Shown: positions 7,162-16,208 of the stretch, in pieces
Numbering within the stretch: the stretch's first letter is position 1
Layout: the number at the start of each line of letters is the position of its first letter
Assembly (NCBI GenBank): GCA_031285965.1
Contig: JAITVD010000002.1
Location: 1 to 64,000 of the forward strand
Direction of reading: 5' to 3'
DNA from: Azoarcus sp.
GTDB lineage: Bacteria; Pseudomonadota; Gammaproteobacteria; Burkholderiales; Rhodocyclaceae
Length of the DNA: 64,000 nt
Position numbers and translations under genes: made by a program
Notes under the pieces: model-generated
Seen by the model: only the letters and a program-made list of their open reading frames with translations
Database searches by the model: none
Told to the model about the DNA's origin: nothing

Positions 7162-9189
7162 ATGATGCGACAATCCGCCAAGCGAGCCTCCTTTTTGGAT
7201 GACCTCATTGAACTGCTCAGTTCGATGCGCTTTGCCATCAGCCTGCTCACCCTTTTGGCGATTGCCTCGATTATCGGCACGGTCATCGAGCAGAACCTGC
7301 CGCCAAACGCCTACCTCAACCAGTTCGGTCAGTTCTGGGAACAAGTTTTTTCCCGGCTCTCCCTTTACACGGTCTATAACGCCGGCTGGTTCGTCGCCAT
7401 TCTCGCGTTTCTGGTTCTGTCGACGACGCTTTGCGTCATCCGGCAATTCACGCCGATGCTGCGCGACATCCGCAGTTTCCGCGAGCAGGCGCGCGAGGCG
7501 TCGCTGCGTGGCTTCTCCCACCGCGCAAGCCTTGCGCCCGCTTTGCCGCCGGAGGAGCAGTGCGCCGCCGCCAGCGCGTACCTGAAAAGAGCGGGCTTCC
7601 GTTTCCGTGTCAATGAGCGCGAGGGCGGCACGCTCATCGCCGCCAAACAGGGCGGCCTTGGGCGCGTCGGCTATTTCCTCGCCCACGGCGCCATCGTCCT
7701 GATTTGCCTCGGCGGGCTGCTCGACGGCAACTTGCCGCTCTCCATGCAGATTAGCTTGAGCGGTAAAAAACCCGTGTCCGGCAACATGAGCATTGGCGAC
7801 ATCCCCCCCTCCGGGCGGCTCGCGGCGGGCAACTGGAGCTTTCGCGGCAACATCTACATCCCGGAAGGGCAAGCCGCCAACAACGCCATCCTCAATGTCG
7901 ATGACGGCGTTCTGCTCCAGCCTTTGCCTTTTAGGGTTGAACTGAAGCGTTTCAACATCGAATACTACGAAACTGGAATGCCGAAACGCTACGCCAGCGA
8001 TGTGGTCGTCACTGATAACGAGACTGGTGAGGCATTCGAGCGCACGCTTGAAGTCAACAAGCCTTTTGAGCACCGGGGCATCACCCTCTATCAGGCCGGT
8101 TACGACGATGGCGGCTCCGTCCTGCGCTTCACCGCCCACGGCATGACTTCCGCCGCGCATCCGCCCTTTCCAATCAGCGGCGAAGTCGGCGCGCAAATCC
8201 CGCTCGGCAAAACCGGCCATAGCATCGAAATCACGGGCTTCCGCCCCTTCAACGTCGAAGATGTTTCCCCGCCGCCCGGCTCCGGCACGAACAGCCAGCC
8301 GGAAACCGCCATGCTTGGCAGCGGCGCGCGCGCGGCAAACGGCAAGAACCTGCGCAACCTCGGCCCGCTTTATACCTACAGGCTCCGCGACCCTGCCGGA
8401 CAGGCGCGTGAATATAACAATTACATGCAGCCCGTCCAGATTAGCGGCCATTGGTATCAAATCAGCGGCGTGCGATCCACTCCGGCGGGAGAGATTTCAT
8501 GGCTGCGCATCCCGCTCGATGAGGACAACAGCGTCAACACCTGGTTTGCCATCCACCAGTCCTTTTTCGACCCCGCGCGTCAGGCTGAGCTTGTCAAACG
8601 CTTTACGTCGAGCACTGCCGACAAGGACGAAAAAGCCAGCCTGAAAACCATCGCCGACCATCTTCTCGGCCTTTTTGCCCAAGGCGGAATGGCGCCTATC
8701 AACAAGTTCATTGAAACAAGCGTCCCGAAAGACAAGCACGAGGAAGCTGGCGAGGCGTTCATCCAGGTTCTTCAAAGGCTCATCTGGGACGCTTGGATGA
8801 TGGCGCGTGAGTCCGCCGGAAAAGCCGCGATGGAACCCGACGAAACCAATGCCCCGTTCGTCCGCGACGCTTTCTTCGCGCTTACGGCCAGCCAGCGTTA
8901 CGGCGCGCCGCTCTATCTCAAGCTCGACAGTTTCGAGCAGCGCCAAGCCACCATCCTGCAAGCCACGCGCTCGCCCGGCAAACCCTTGGTCTACCTCGGC
9001 TCGCTACTGCTGACGCTTGGTGTCTTTGCCATGCTCTATATCAGGGAACGCCGCCTGTTCGTGCTGCTCAAACAGGGCGAGGCGCTCGTGGCAATGTCCT
9101 CTGGCCGCAAGAGCGTCGGGCTGGAGGAAATTTTCGCCCGCCACCGCGAAGGCTTGGCAGCCGTCCTCGGCGCACCGCACACCACATAA
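7162..9189 (+). CDS. resB: Cytochrome c biogenesis protein ResB
   Basis: A 675-residue membrane protein of the ResB/Ccs1 family, which with CcsA/ResC exports haem and attaches it to apocytochromes (system II). Membrane segments are visible near 25-45, 75-95 and 165-185, followed by a large periplasmic domain of about 400 residues and a final membrane helix near 615-635 (LVYLGSLLLTLGVFAMLYI). The SSMRFAISLLTLLAIASIIG start is typical of the family. I used the first ATG (7162) rather than the GTG at 7141, which abuts the terminator T-run; the second ATG at 7165 is equally possible. ccsB follows after 24 nt. Confidence 0.92.
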   Translation: MMRQSAKRASFLDDLIELLSSMRFAISLLTLLAIASIIGTVIEQNLPPNAYLNQFGQFWEQVFSRLSLYTVYNAGWFVAILAFLVLSTTLCVIRQFTPMLRDIRSFREQAREASLRGFSHRASLAPALPPEEQCAAASAYLKRAGFRFRVNEREGGTLIAAKQGGLGRVGYFLAHGAIVLICLGGLLDGNLPLSMQISLSGKKPVSGNMSIGDIPPSGRLAAGNWSFRGNIYIPEGQAANNAILNVDDGVLLQPLPFRVELKRFNIEYYETGMPKRYASDVVVTDNETGEAFERTLEVNKPFEHRGITLYQAGYDDGGSVLRFTAHGMTSAAHPPFPISGEVGAQIPLGKTGHSIEITGFRPFNVEDVSPPPGSGTNSQPETAMLGSGARAANGKNLRNLGPLYTYRLRDPAGQAREYNNYMQPVQISGHWYQISGVRSTPAGEISWLRIPLDEDNSVNTWFAIHQSFFDPARQAELVKRFTSSTADKDEKASLKTIADHLLGLFAQGGMAPINKFIETSVPKDKHEEAGEAFIQVLQRLIWDAWMMARESAGKAAMEPDETNAPFVRDAFFALTASQRYGAPLYLKLDSFEQRQATILQATRSPGKPLVYLGSLLLTLGVFAMLYIRERRLFVLLKQGEALVAMSSGRKSVGLEEIFARHREGLAAVLGAPHTT

Positions 9190-9213
9190 TTAATTCCCCC
9201 GGAGACACCTTTC

Positions 9214-10380
9214 ATGGAAGCGGCCACCTCATCCCCTCCCCTTCCCCAGCCGCCCGCCGTCCACGCGAGCCGATTCAGGCAAATCCGCGCGACGGACTGG
9301 CTTTTTGCTATTGCCGTCATTGCTGGCGCAGGATTCGCTTGGTCGCGCTATGGGCATTCGATGGATGGCTACGACATCGCCATCTTCCTTTTCCATGTTC
9401 CGCTGCTCATCGCGCTTGGCTGGGCATGGCGGCCATTCCGCCCGTTCGCGGCGGTCGTGGCGGCGCTGGCACTGGCGGGCTTCTGGCTCTATCAGGGCGA
9501 CCTCACCCGCGCCGACCAAGTTTTCTTCCTCAAATACCTGCTCTCCAGCCAGACCGCGATTTCGTGGATGAGCGCCCTTTTCTTCACCGCGACCGGCGCG
9601 TACTGGCTGGGATTCATCGCCCGCGCCAGCTTCGCCGAGCGCACGGGCAACGCGATGACATGGTGCGCCGCCGTCATGGGCACAGCGGGCCTGTTCGTGC
9701 GCTGGTACGAGTCCTATCTGGTCGGGCCGGACATCGGCCATATTCCCATCAGCAACCTGTATGAAGTGTTCGTGTTTTTCAGCCTCATCACGGCGCTTCT
9801 CTACCTGTTTTACGAACGTCGCTACAACACCCGCAAGCTCGGCATCTTCGTGATGCCCGTGATTTCCGCCGCCGTCATTTTCCTGCTCTGGTACTCGTTT
9901 ACCCGCAACGCCTACCAGATACAGCCCCTCGTTCCGGCGCTCCAGTCGTACTGGATGAAGATTCATGTTCCCGCCAACTTCATCGGCTACGGCGGCTTTT
10001 CCATTGCTGCAATGGTCGGCGTGGCGTATCTGCTGGTCTCCAGAGGCATACTCGCGGCTCGCCTCCCCAAAGCGGAAGTGCTTGAAGATGTCATGTACCG
10101 TGCCATCGCCATCGGCTTTGCCTTTTTCACGATTGCCACCATTCTCGGCGCACTCTGGGCGGCAGAGGCATGGGGCAGCTATTGGTCATGGGACCCGAAA
10201 GAAACTTGGGCGCTGATTGTCTGGATTAACTACGCGGTCTGGCTGCACATGCGGCTGACCCGCAACCTGCGCGGCAACATGCTGGCATGGTGGGCCGTCG
10301 TGGGGCTTTTCGTCACCACGTTCGCCTTTGTCGGCGTCAATATGTTCCTCTCCGGGCTGCACTCCTACGGCTCCCTCTGA
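9214..10380 (+). CDS. ccsB: Cytochrome c biogenesis protein CcsB/CcsA (ResC)
   Basis: A 388-residue polytopic membrane protein with about eight hydrophobic segments. It holds the tryptophan-rich WWD-type haem-handling motif WGSYWSWDPKETWALI near residue 325 and conserved histidines such as MKIHVPANF near residue 250. Together with ResB it forms the system II synthase presenting haem to CXXCH motifs in the periplasm. A GGAG ribosome site precedes the ATG, and it lies 24 nt behind resB, clearly cotranscribed. The preceding cytochrome c4 is an obvious client. Confidence 0.93.
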   Translation: MEAATSSPPLPQPPAVHASRFRQIRATDWLFAIAVIAGAGFAWSRYGHSMDGYDIAIFLFHVPLLIALGWAWRPFRPFAAVVAALALAGFWLYQGDLTRADQVFFLKYLLSSQTAISWMSALFFTATGAYWLGFIARASFAERTGNAMTWCAAVMGTAGLFVRWYESYLVGPDIGHIPISNLYEVFVFFSLITALLYLFYERRYNTRKLGIFVMPVISAAVIFLLWYSFTRNAYQIQPLVPALQSYWMKIHVPANFIGYGGFSIAAMVGVAYLLVSRGILAARLPKAEVLEDVMYRAIAIGFAFFTIATILGALWAAEAWGSYWSWDPKETWALIVWINYAVWLHMRLTRNLRGNMLAWWAVVGLFVTTFAFVGVNMFLSGLHSYGSL

Positions 10381-10395
10381 AACGGCGGGCGGCAC

Positions 10396-11073
10396 ATGAA
10401 CCAGGACGCGCTGAAAAAAGCGGCAGCCCTCGCGGCGCTGGAAGAAATCCGGGCGCTTGCTCAAGATGCCGTCATTGGCGTCGGCACGGGTTCCACCGTC
10501 AATCATTTCATCGATGCCTTGGCAAGCAGCGGCATATCTATTCGGGGCGCGGTCTCCAGTTCGGAAGCCAGCGCGCGGCGGCTGGCCGCGCACGGCATTC
10601 CGCTCCTCGGCCTAGATGCCATCGCGCCCGGAACGCTGCCCTTCTACATCGACGGCGCGGATGAAATCGACCCCGGTTTTTGCATGATTAAAGGCGGCGG
10701 CGCGGCGCTCACGCGGGAAAAAATCGTCGCGGCAGCGGCGCTGCGCTTCATCTGCATCTGCGACGCCAGCAAAAAAGTCGACGTGCTCGGGCGCTTTCCC
10801 CTGCCCGTCGAAGTCATCCCAATGGCGCGGGCGCAGGTTGCCCACGAAATCGCCCGCCTCACCGGTGGCAGCCCGCGCTGGCGCGAAGGTATCGTGACCG
10901 ACAACGGCAACCACATCCTCGACATTTCCGGCCTCGCCATCACCGACCCGCCCGCCCTTGAATCTGCCCTGAACCAAATCGCGGGTATCGTCACCAACGG
11001 TCTTTTTGCCCGCCGTGGCGCGAACGTGCTGCTGCTGGCAACCCCGGCGGGAATTGAGCGCAGCGAGAGATAA
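10396..11073 (+). CDS. rpiA: Ribose-5-phosphate isomerase A
   Basis: A 225-residue enzyme converting ribose-5-phosphate and ribulose-5-phosphate in the pentose phosphate pathway. The family motifs are all present: [15 protein letters not shown] (phosphate loop), [23 protein letters not shown] with catalytic glutamate and lysine, and the closing [14 protein letters not shown]. Length is normal. It lies 15 nt after ccsB on the same strand, so it may be read from the same transcript, and is followed by an AT-rich accessory gene. Confidence 0.93.
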   Translation: MNQDALKKAAALAALEEIRALAQDAVIGVGTGSTVNHFIDALASSGISIRGAVSSSEASARRLAAHGIPLLGLDAIAPGTLPFYIDGADEIDPGFCMIKGGGAALTREKIVAAAALRFICICDASKKVDVLGRFPLPVEVIPMARAQVAHEIARLTGGSPRWREGIVTDNGNHILDISGLAITDPPALESALNQIAGIVTNGLFARRGANVLLLATPAGIERSER

Positions 11074-11109
11074 AATTACGTTATTTTTAATAATGACATG
11101 GAGAAGAAA

Positions 11110-11937
11110 ATGACAGAAATAAAAGTAACGGATATTCTGCAACTCGAAGAACTCAAAAAATACAAATTACATCTAGGCAGTCATGATGGTAAATCGGAAC
11201 CTTTAGATTCGTATCTGAAAGATGAGAAAGAATGGAAACGCTGGAATGAATGGCGAAATCCAAAAACATACAAAAACGAATGGAACAGGGGCTATATTTT
11301 TTCTTTGATTGATTTTTATCCCAGAAAAAATACTTGGTTATTTGGCGGCATATTCAAAGTAAAGAACCGCCCTGATAACGCAAACTATATAATTGAAGAA
11401 ATCGAAGAATACAAAAAATATGTTGGAAAATTACTATTAAATTTTAAGCGCCCTAGTTCTATGCGTGGACGTTCATTTTTATTGGAAAATCAGATAGACA
11501 AGATGGCAATAAATCAATTACTGGAACATAAATATACAGGGGAAGTATTTCCTGGTTTTGATAGTATCAACCATGATTTTTATCATTTGGTAAATATATT
11601 CAAACTTGAAAAATTCGATTGGGAAACAGCTTTAGAAAGTGTCAAAGGAATATATTTATTAACTAACAAAGAAACTGGAAAATCATATATTGGGTCTGCA
11701 TATAGTGATGGCGGAATTTGGTCAAGATGGTCACAGTATATAAATACTTCTCACGGATGGAATGAACAAATTATTGCATTAGTAAAAGAAAAAGGAGAAG
11801 AATATATAAGGAAAAATTTCAAATTTTCTATATTAGAAATTCATGGAATGTATGTTTCGGAGGCGGAAATAAAAAAACGGGAATCATATTGGAAAGAAAA
11901 ACTAATGACTAGAGAGCATGGATATAACTCCAATTAA
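11110..11937 (+). CDS. GIY-YIG nuclease-domain protein with unknown N-terminal domain
   Basis: A 275-residue protein from an AT-rich gene. The C-terminal third is a GIY-YIG nuclease domain with all expected residues: GIYLLTN, SYIGSA, the catalytic arginine in WSRWSQY, the metal-binding glutamate in KKRESYWKEKL, and a late asparagine. The N-terminal part of about 175 residues (KLHLGSHDGKSEP, WLFGGIFKV) is not a domain I can name and probably recognises the substrate. The start was placed at the second ATG because GGAGAAG sits just upstream; the first ATG at 11098 overlaps that site. Lone GIY-YIG proteins of this shape occur in defence islands, but no methylase partner is adjacent. Composition differs sharply from rpiA, indicating transfer. 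Confidence 0.75.
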   Translation: MTEIKVTDILQLEELKKYKLHLGSHDGKSEPLDSYLKDEKEWKRWNEWRNPKTYKNEWNRGYIFSLIDFYPRKNTWLFGGIFKVKNRPDNANYIIEEIEEYKKYVGKLLLNFKRPSSMRGRSFLLENQIDKMAINQLLEHKYTGEVFPGFDSINHDFYHLVNIFKLEKFDWETALESVKGIYLLTNKETGKSYIGSAYSDGGIWSRWSQYINTSHGWNEQIIALVKEKGEEYIRKNFKFSILEIHGMYVSEAEIKKRESYWKEKLMTREHGYNSN

Positions 11938-11959
11938 AAATTACTTTCTTCATATAAAA

Positions 11960-11974
11960 CCGGAACGTTACATG
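11960..11974 (+). repeat. Second copy of the CCGGAACGTTAYATG motif
   Basis: CCGGAACGTTACATG here matches CCGGAACGTTATATG at 122-136 in 14 of 15 positions. There it is the inner end of attC-like copy A; here it lies 23 nt after the stop of the GIY-YIG gene. The longer repeat body is not found at this place. Confidence 0.35.
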
Positions 11975-12013
11975 CAAATAAAAGTGCACAAAAGCCCCGC
12001 TCGCGCCTCTACA

Positions 12014-12098
12014 TTCCCCCTTCCTGTTCTTCACCAGAATATTCGGAAATTTGTGCGACATATTGAGCGACAATGTACCTGAGAAGGGAATGGCGCAA
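12014..12098 (-). repeat. Decayed duplicate of the mrp 3' end
   Basis: Positions 12027-12061 match 13806-13840, the last codons of mrp, at 32 of 35 bases in the same orientation. Read on the minus strand it encodes MSHKFPNILVKN, against MSHKFPNIVVKN at the true end of Mrp. Similarity resumes at the shared GGGAATGGC near 12090 after a short insertion. No upstream mrp sequence is present, so this is a gene-end fragment and not a second gene. Together with mrp itself it brackets the two unknown genes at 12143-13683. Confidence 0.8.
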
Positions 12099-12142
12099 TC
12101 GTCACAGCCTCTCTGCCTGCCGCCCAGACCAATTTTTTTGAT

Positions 12143-12493
12143 TTACTCCATTGGCAACTGCCAGCCTTCTTCTTCATCCCATTCCAATTCTGTATCGTCC
12201 ATATTTACAGACCAGTTTGCGTCTTTTACGATATTTCTTATTTCAGTCAAACAATCCACCCAGTACAAACAAGCCTTTACTGTATTCATTGGATTAAACG
12301 ACATTGGCAAACCCGTTGAGCCATTAAAAATAACTTCCGGCTCTTCTGAATCATATTCATAAACACAGAAATCTTCCCCTTTTTTGAATTTTTTACCTTC
12401 ATCGTATTTTTTGACAATAGCTTCGATAAGTTTATTTTCCTCGTCCGTTAACGGATAAGAGCGTTCAGCGGTGTAGTAAATCGAAATCCCCAT
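12143..12493 (-). CDS. Small acidic protein of unknown function
   Basis: A 116-residue, acidic, soluble protein starting MGISIYYTAER and ending with tryptophan-rich acidic sequence (ELEWDEEEGWQLP). I do not recognise a named family; size, acidity and position recall immunity or antitoxin proteins, but no toxin is adjacent. The ORF track adds four codons; the GGAGG of that upper ATG is itself the ribosome site 5-7 nt before the internal ATG, so I start at 12493. Base composition is below the core average. It lies between the duplicated mrp ends with the 331-residue gene upstream on the same strand. Confidence 0.6.
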   Translation of the reverse strand: MGISIYYTAERSYPLTDEENKLIEAIVKKYDEGKKFKKGEDFCVYEYDSEEPEVIFNGSTGLPMSFNPMNTVKACLYWVDCLTEIRNIVKDANWSVNMDDTELEWDEEEGWQLPME

Positions 12494-12630
12494 TTTGACC
12501 TCCATAAATTATGATTTATGATACTCCTCTAGCTTATTTTGTCAAGCCATTTTTAGTCATCATTTCCCTGTTTTTCGGTCATTTTAAGTGACGTTTCGCG
12601 TCGCTTTTTTCGATGCAGGAACGCACTGCA

Positions 12631-12652
12631 AAAAGCCCCGCGAGGGGCTTTT
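12631..12652. terminator. Bidirectional terminator hairpin
   Basis: AAAAGCCCC and GGGGCTTTT form a perfect 9-bp stem around loop GCGA, with T-rich flanks on both strands. It lies just past the 3' end of the 331-residue minus-strand gene and 138 nt before the next start, so it mainly ends that transcript. Confidence 0.85.
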
Positions 12653-12687
12653 GTTGTTTAGGGTGGATATTATGAATGATGATTGAA

Positions 12688-13683
12688 TTACTCAAAATGC
12701 TCCAGATACGGGTCGCCGCCTACTTCGGGAACTTCTATGGTTACGTTCAAACCTTTATATGCCTCTTCCGGCAAACCGCCGGCAACGGCATCTTCAAACC
12801 AGTGCGAAAGTTCCTCTTCATATACCAAATAGAAGTCGTTCTCGATATATGAAATACACCATGAAAGCACTTCGCCGAGCTCAAATTCATAAAACGGATT
12901 AACGTCACCGGGGCAGTAAAACTGCATCGTTTCTTTTTCGCGGTCGATTTCGATATTGATTTCGGTTTCATCGGTTTCGCCGCTTTCCACTCTCCTGCGA
13001 AATGCCGCCAGCCCTTCCAGCAATCCCATGCGTACAGCCGGCGTGAGCTCACCGTTTGCCACATCCGAATAATCTTCGCCTTCATAACCACTATCTTCAA
13101 ATTCATAGTCGTCATGTATGGATATACAGCCTTCCGTATCCTCCTCTTCCTCCTCCACTGCCAAGTAGAGCGGCTCGCCCGAATGTTCGGTCGCCAGCGT
13201 ACGGAAGCAGGCGGAAACATCTTCAAGCATCCGGACAAACGCTGTTTCGCCTGTAGCCAGAAATGTTACCGTCATAAATTCTTTAGGTGTGATGATTTCA
13301 AATCCTGACTTTTCGCTGTACTCCATTTGTCGGTGCAGCCATTCGCCAAAACACCGGTTAGGTGGCGCTCCCTTCTCCACGTTTTGCTCTCCCCAGTCTA
13401 TAATAAACCGCAACAGTGGCGCGAAAGCGGAATTATCGGCATCGAACCGCAACAGATAATCCAAATTGTTATCTACATCATCTTTTTGAAAATCATGCTC
13501 CATTATCTGAACAGTAAACGGGTCAAAATCTTTCATCCACATATTGTAAAGCCTGTTGAACTCACCGCCGAAATAACCCTGTTCCATCATTTCGGGCGTA
13601 ATCTCACGCGGATTGGCAATCACTTCTCCGTAATTTTCGGGAAGGACAACCGTTTCCTCCAAATGCAGTGTCTTTAAATCCAT
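12688..13683 (-). CDS. Large acidic protein of unknown function
   Basis: A 331-residue, strongly acidic, cysteine-poor soluble protein without signal peptide or membrane segments. Residues 175-215 are almost continuous Glu/Asp (AVEEEEEDTEG, YEGEDYSD). The N-terminal half is rich in aromatic and acidic residues (FDPFTVQIMEHDFQ). I cannot assign it to a family. Composition and place between two copies of the mrp 3' end suggest that it arrived with the smaller acidic gene. No clear ribosome site precedes the ATG (AT-rich leader). A good terminator follows. It could be an immunity protein or an anti-restriction-like acidic mimic, but nothing in the sequence proves either. Confidence 0.6.
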   Translation of the reverse strand: MDLKTLHLEETVVLPENYGEVIANPREITPEMMEQGYFGGEFNRLYNMWMKDFDPFTVQIMEHDFQKDDVDNNLDYLLRFDADNSAFAPLLRFIIDWGEQNVEKGAPPNRCFGEWLHRQMEYSEKSGFEIITPKEFMTVTFLATGETAFVRMLEDVSACFRTLATEHSGEPLYLAVEEEEEDTEGCISIHDDYEFEDSGYEGEDYSDVANGELTPAVRMGLLEGLAAFRRRVESGETDETEINIEIDREKETMQFYCPGDVNPFYEFELGEVLSWCISYIENDFYLVYEEELSHWFEDAVAGGLPEEAYKGLNVTIEVPEVGGDPYLEHFE

Positions 13684-13798
13684 ATTATTATATTTTGATG
13701 CCCCGCAGGGTGGTTTGTCATTTTAAAAGGTTTGAGGATGCAAAGGTAATGATTACTGCGGAAGCCGCATGGAGGGTTAAATGTCTGCAAACTCCCCT

Positions 13799-14905
13799 TC
13801 ACCCATTCTTCACCACAATATTCGGAAACTTATGCGACATGTCGCGGGGAATGGCGGTGAGGGCAACGGCGGTTTTGCGGGCGATGCTGCGGTAGATTTC
13901 GGCGACGCGGCTCTCTGGGCTGCTTGCCACGGTGGGCGCGCCGGAATCGGCTTCTTCGCGGATGCGGATGTCGAGCGGCAACGCGCCGAGGAAGGTGACG
14001 CCATAGTCGTCGCAAATCCGCTGACCGCCGCCCGCGCCAAAAATATGTTCCTCGCGCCCGCAGCCCGCGCAGATGTGCAGCCCCATGTTTTCGACCACGC
14101 CGAGAATAGGCACGTTGACCTTTTCGAACATCTTCAGCCCTTTGCGGGCGTCAAGGAGGGCGATGTCCTGCGGGGTGGTGACGATGACCGCGCCAGTCAG
14201 GGGGGCGCTCTGCGAGAGCGTCAACTGGATGTCGCCCGTACCCGGAGGCAGGTCGACCACCAGATAGTCGAGGTCGCGCCAGTTCGTTTCGGTCAGCAAT
14301 TGGGTCAGCGCCCGAACCGCCATCGGGCCGCGCCAGACCATTGGCGAATCGTCGTCGACGAGCAAGCCGACCGACATGACTTGCATGCCATGCGCTTCGA
14401 CAGGCTCCATCGTTTTGCCGTCCGCCGATACAGGGCGCTGCGCGGCAATGCCGAGCATCTGCGGCAGTGAGGGGCCGTAAATGTCCGCGTCGAGCATCCC
14501 GACGCGAGCGCCTTCAGCAGCCAGCGCGAGCGCGAGGTTGACCGCCGTCGTGCTCTTGCCGACCCCGCCTTTGCCCGAAGCCACCGCGATGACGTTTTTC
14601 ACGCCCGGCAGGAGCTTCACGCCGTTCTTGACCGCCCGCGCCTCGATTTTGTCGCCGACCTTGATTTCGACCCGCTCCACGCCCGGCAGGGCGCGTACCG
14701 CGTCGGCAAGCAGATTTTGGATGGATTCGCGCTGGCTACGCGCCGGATAGCCGGGCTCGACCTCGAAGCGCACCGTGCCGCCTTCAACCGTCAGCCCACG
14801 GATGCGACGGGTAGAAACAAAGTCTTTGCCGGTTTCGGGATCGGATACGCCCTGCAAGGCATCAATGACGCTTTGCGCGGAAAGGGAGGCTAAATTTGGG
14901 GACAT
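13799..14905 (-). CDS. mrp: Mrp/ApbC iron-sulfur cluster carrier ATPase
   Basis: A 368-residue P-loop ATPase that binds and hands over Fe-S clusters in the cytoplasm. An N-terminal MIP18/DUF59-like domain (about 1-85) precedes the ParA/MinD-type ATPase with deviant Walker A GKGGVGKSTT near residue 115, a DADIYGPS motif, VDLPPGTGD and the C-terminal CAGC cysteine pair that holds the bridging cluster. Length is typical. The last 12 codons are duplicated about 1.8 kb downstream, which marks the 3' end as an insertion point. Divergent from nothing near; a 100-nt gap separates it from the MBL-fold gene. Confidence 0.93.
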   Translation of the reverse strand: MSPNLASLSAQSVIDALQGVSDPETGKDFVSTRRIRGLTVEGGTVRFEVEPGYPARSQRESIQNLLADAVRALPGVERVEIKVGDKIEARAVKNGVKLLPGVKNVIAVASGKGGVGKSTTAVNLALALAAEGARVGMLDADIYGPSLPQMLGIAAQRPVSADGKTMEPVEAHGMQVMSVGLLVDDDSPMVWRGPMAVRALTQLLTETNWRDLDYLVVDLPPGTGDIQLTLSQSAPLTGAVIVTTPQDIALLDARKGLKMFEKVNVPILGVVENMGLHICAGCGREEHIFGAGGGQRICDDYGVTFLGALPLDIRIREEADSGAPTVASSPESRVAEIYRSIARKTAVALTAIPRDMSHKFPNIVVKNG

Positions 14906-15005
14906 GGATGTTTTTCCTTTTCTGAACGGAACGCGGGGACGCGCCGGACAGCATCAGCCGGAATCATACCGGACATGCCTGCCGCACGTCGTTCCCCCTT
15001 TCCGG

Positions 15006-15953
15006 CTAGCGGGCGGACACTCGGCGTTCAAGCCATAAGGCCAGCCCTTGCGCGTTGAGTTCCATATCAATGTTCAGCATCGGCCCGAGCGCCTTGCGGC
15101 TCGCCGTAGGCGCTTCCGCCAGCAGGTAACGTCCGATGGCGTCATGGATGGCGACCTTCCTGTCCGTCCCCGTTCCCGGCGCGGCCTCCGCCAGCGCGAC
15201 AAAATCATCGATTCTGCGCAGCAATTGTTCGCCCAGCCGCCCCACATCGTCCACCCGGCTGAAATGCGTGAGGTACATCGCCTCCGGTTCAAGCGCGAGC
15301 AGCCGACGGATGGAGGCTTTGAGCCGTTCCGGGTCGAATTGCGTCGGGGTCGTGGCGGGAATGAGGAAGGGAACGCCATCCTGATATAGCACGCGGTACG
15401 CGATGCCGAACGTGTCGCCAGTAAAACAGGCGCGGGCGCGTTCGTCCCACAGGCAAAGATGATGCCTAGCGTGACCGGGCGTGTGCAGGCATTGCAGGGG
15501 GCGTCCCGCGAGGCTGAAAACCTGCCCGTCCTCTGGCTTGATGAGCCTGTCGGCAGGAACCGGAATCAGCTTGCGACCATAAAGATAAACCGTCTTGAGC
15601 CAGCCATACACGGCTCGCGTGGAGGCGTAGAGCTTGCTGGGGTCGGTCATGTGGAACGCGCCCTCGGGATGCACGACCAGCTTCGCGTTCGGAAGGCGCG
15701 CCATGTAAGCCCCAGCGCCTCCGGCGTGGTCAAGGTGCACGTGCGTGAGAAAAATGTAATCCACCGCGTCCGGCTTGAGACCTAGTTCGGACAGCGCGGC
15801 GAGAAAGCGCGGCAAGGAACGGTTGTGGGCGGTATCGACAACCGCCACGCGCCCCGCTTCCACGATGAGATGCACGGCGGCAAGCCCCTTACGCGCATAG
15901 CCGGAATCCACGGCATAAATGTTGTCAGGCCATGCAATAAGTCTGTTTTTCAT
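15006..15953 (-). CDS. MBL-fold metallo-hydrolase
   Basis: A 315-residue metallo-beta-lactamase-fold enzyme. The dinuclear metal motif THVHLDHAGG lies near residue 72, with further ligands in HTPGHARHH near residue 160, FTGDTFG near residue 175, and LTHFSRV near residue 232. No signal peptide is seen, so it acts in the cytoplasm. Family members hydrolyse thioesters, lactones or phosphodiesters; the substrate here cannot be read from sequence. The C-terminal region of about 80 residues is helical and typical of the YcbL/flavorubredoxin-unrelated long MBL proteins found in betaproteobacteria. The upstream 255-nt gap to the restriction gene has AT-rich sequence. Confidence 0.8.
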   Translation of the reverse strand: MKNRLIAWPDNIYAVDSGYARKGLAAVHLIVEAGRVAVVDTAHNRSLPRFLAALSELGLKPDAVDYIFLTHVHLDHAGGAGAYMARLPNAKLVVHPEGAFHMTDPSKLYASTRAVYGWLKTVYLYGRKLIPVPADRLIKPEDGQVFSLAGRPLQCLHTPGHARHHLCLWDERARACFTGDTFGIAYRVLYQDGVPFLIPATTPTQFDPERLKASIRRLLALEPEAMYLTHFSRVDDVGRLGEQLLRRIDDFVALAEAAPGTGTDRKVAIHDAIGRYLLAEAPTASRKALGPMLNIDMELNAQGLALWLERRVSAR

Positions 15954-16149
15954 GATGGTTGGGGGTGAAGAAGTTAAGGTATTATATTGAATTTAATAGA
16001 TAAAAAATATCTCATCTACACTGATACTCACAATTTTGTAGTGCCACCGCAGTCTATTCTGAACGATTTCGGTCATAGGGATAGTACCCGCAAAGGCACA
16101 GACGTTGATTGATGGGTATTCAAATTTCCATTAAGAGCGAATCTAGCCT

Positions 16150-16163
16150 TATCGTTGACGATA
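16150..16163. promoter_or_regulatory. Palindrome upstream of the HNH-like nuclease gene
   Basis: TATCGT-TG-ACGATA is a perfect 6-bp inverted repeat 45 nt before the nuclease ATG; a further half (GGTATCGTCCC) follows at about 16176. It may be an operator for the restriction gene. No controller gene is seen nearby. Confidence 0.3.
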
Positions 16164-16208
16164 GCCATTTGAGAAGGTATCGTCCCTCAACTTCTTCAAG
16201 GAACAAAG

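Noticed and set aside
7003-8460. 485-residue minus-strand ORF
   Set aside because: Antisense to resB and across a strong terminator; no ribosome site or domain.
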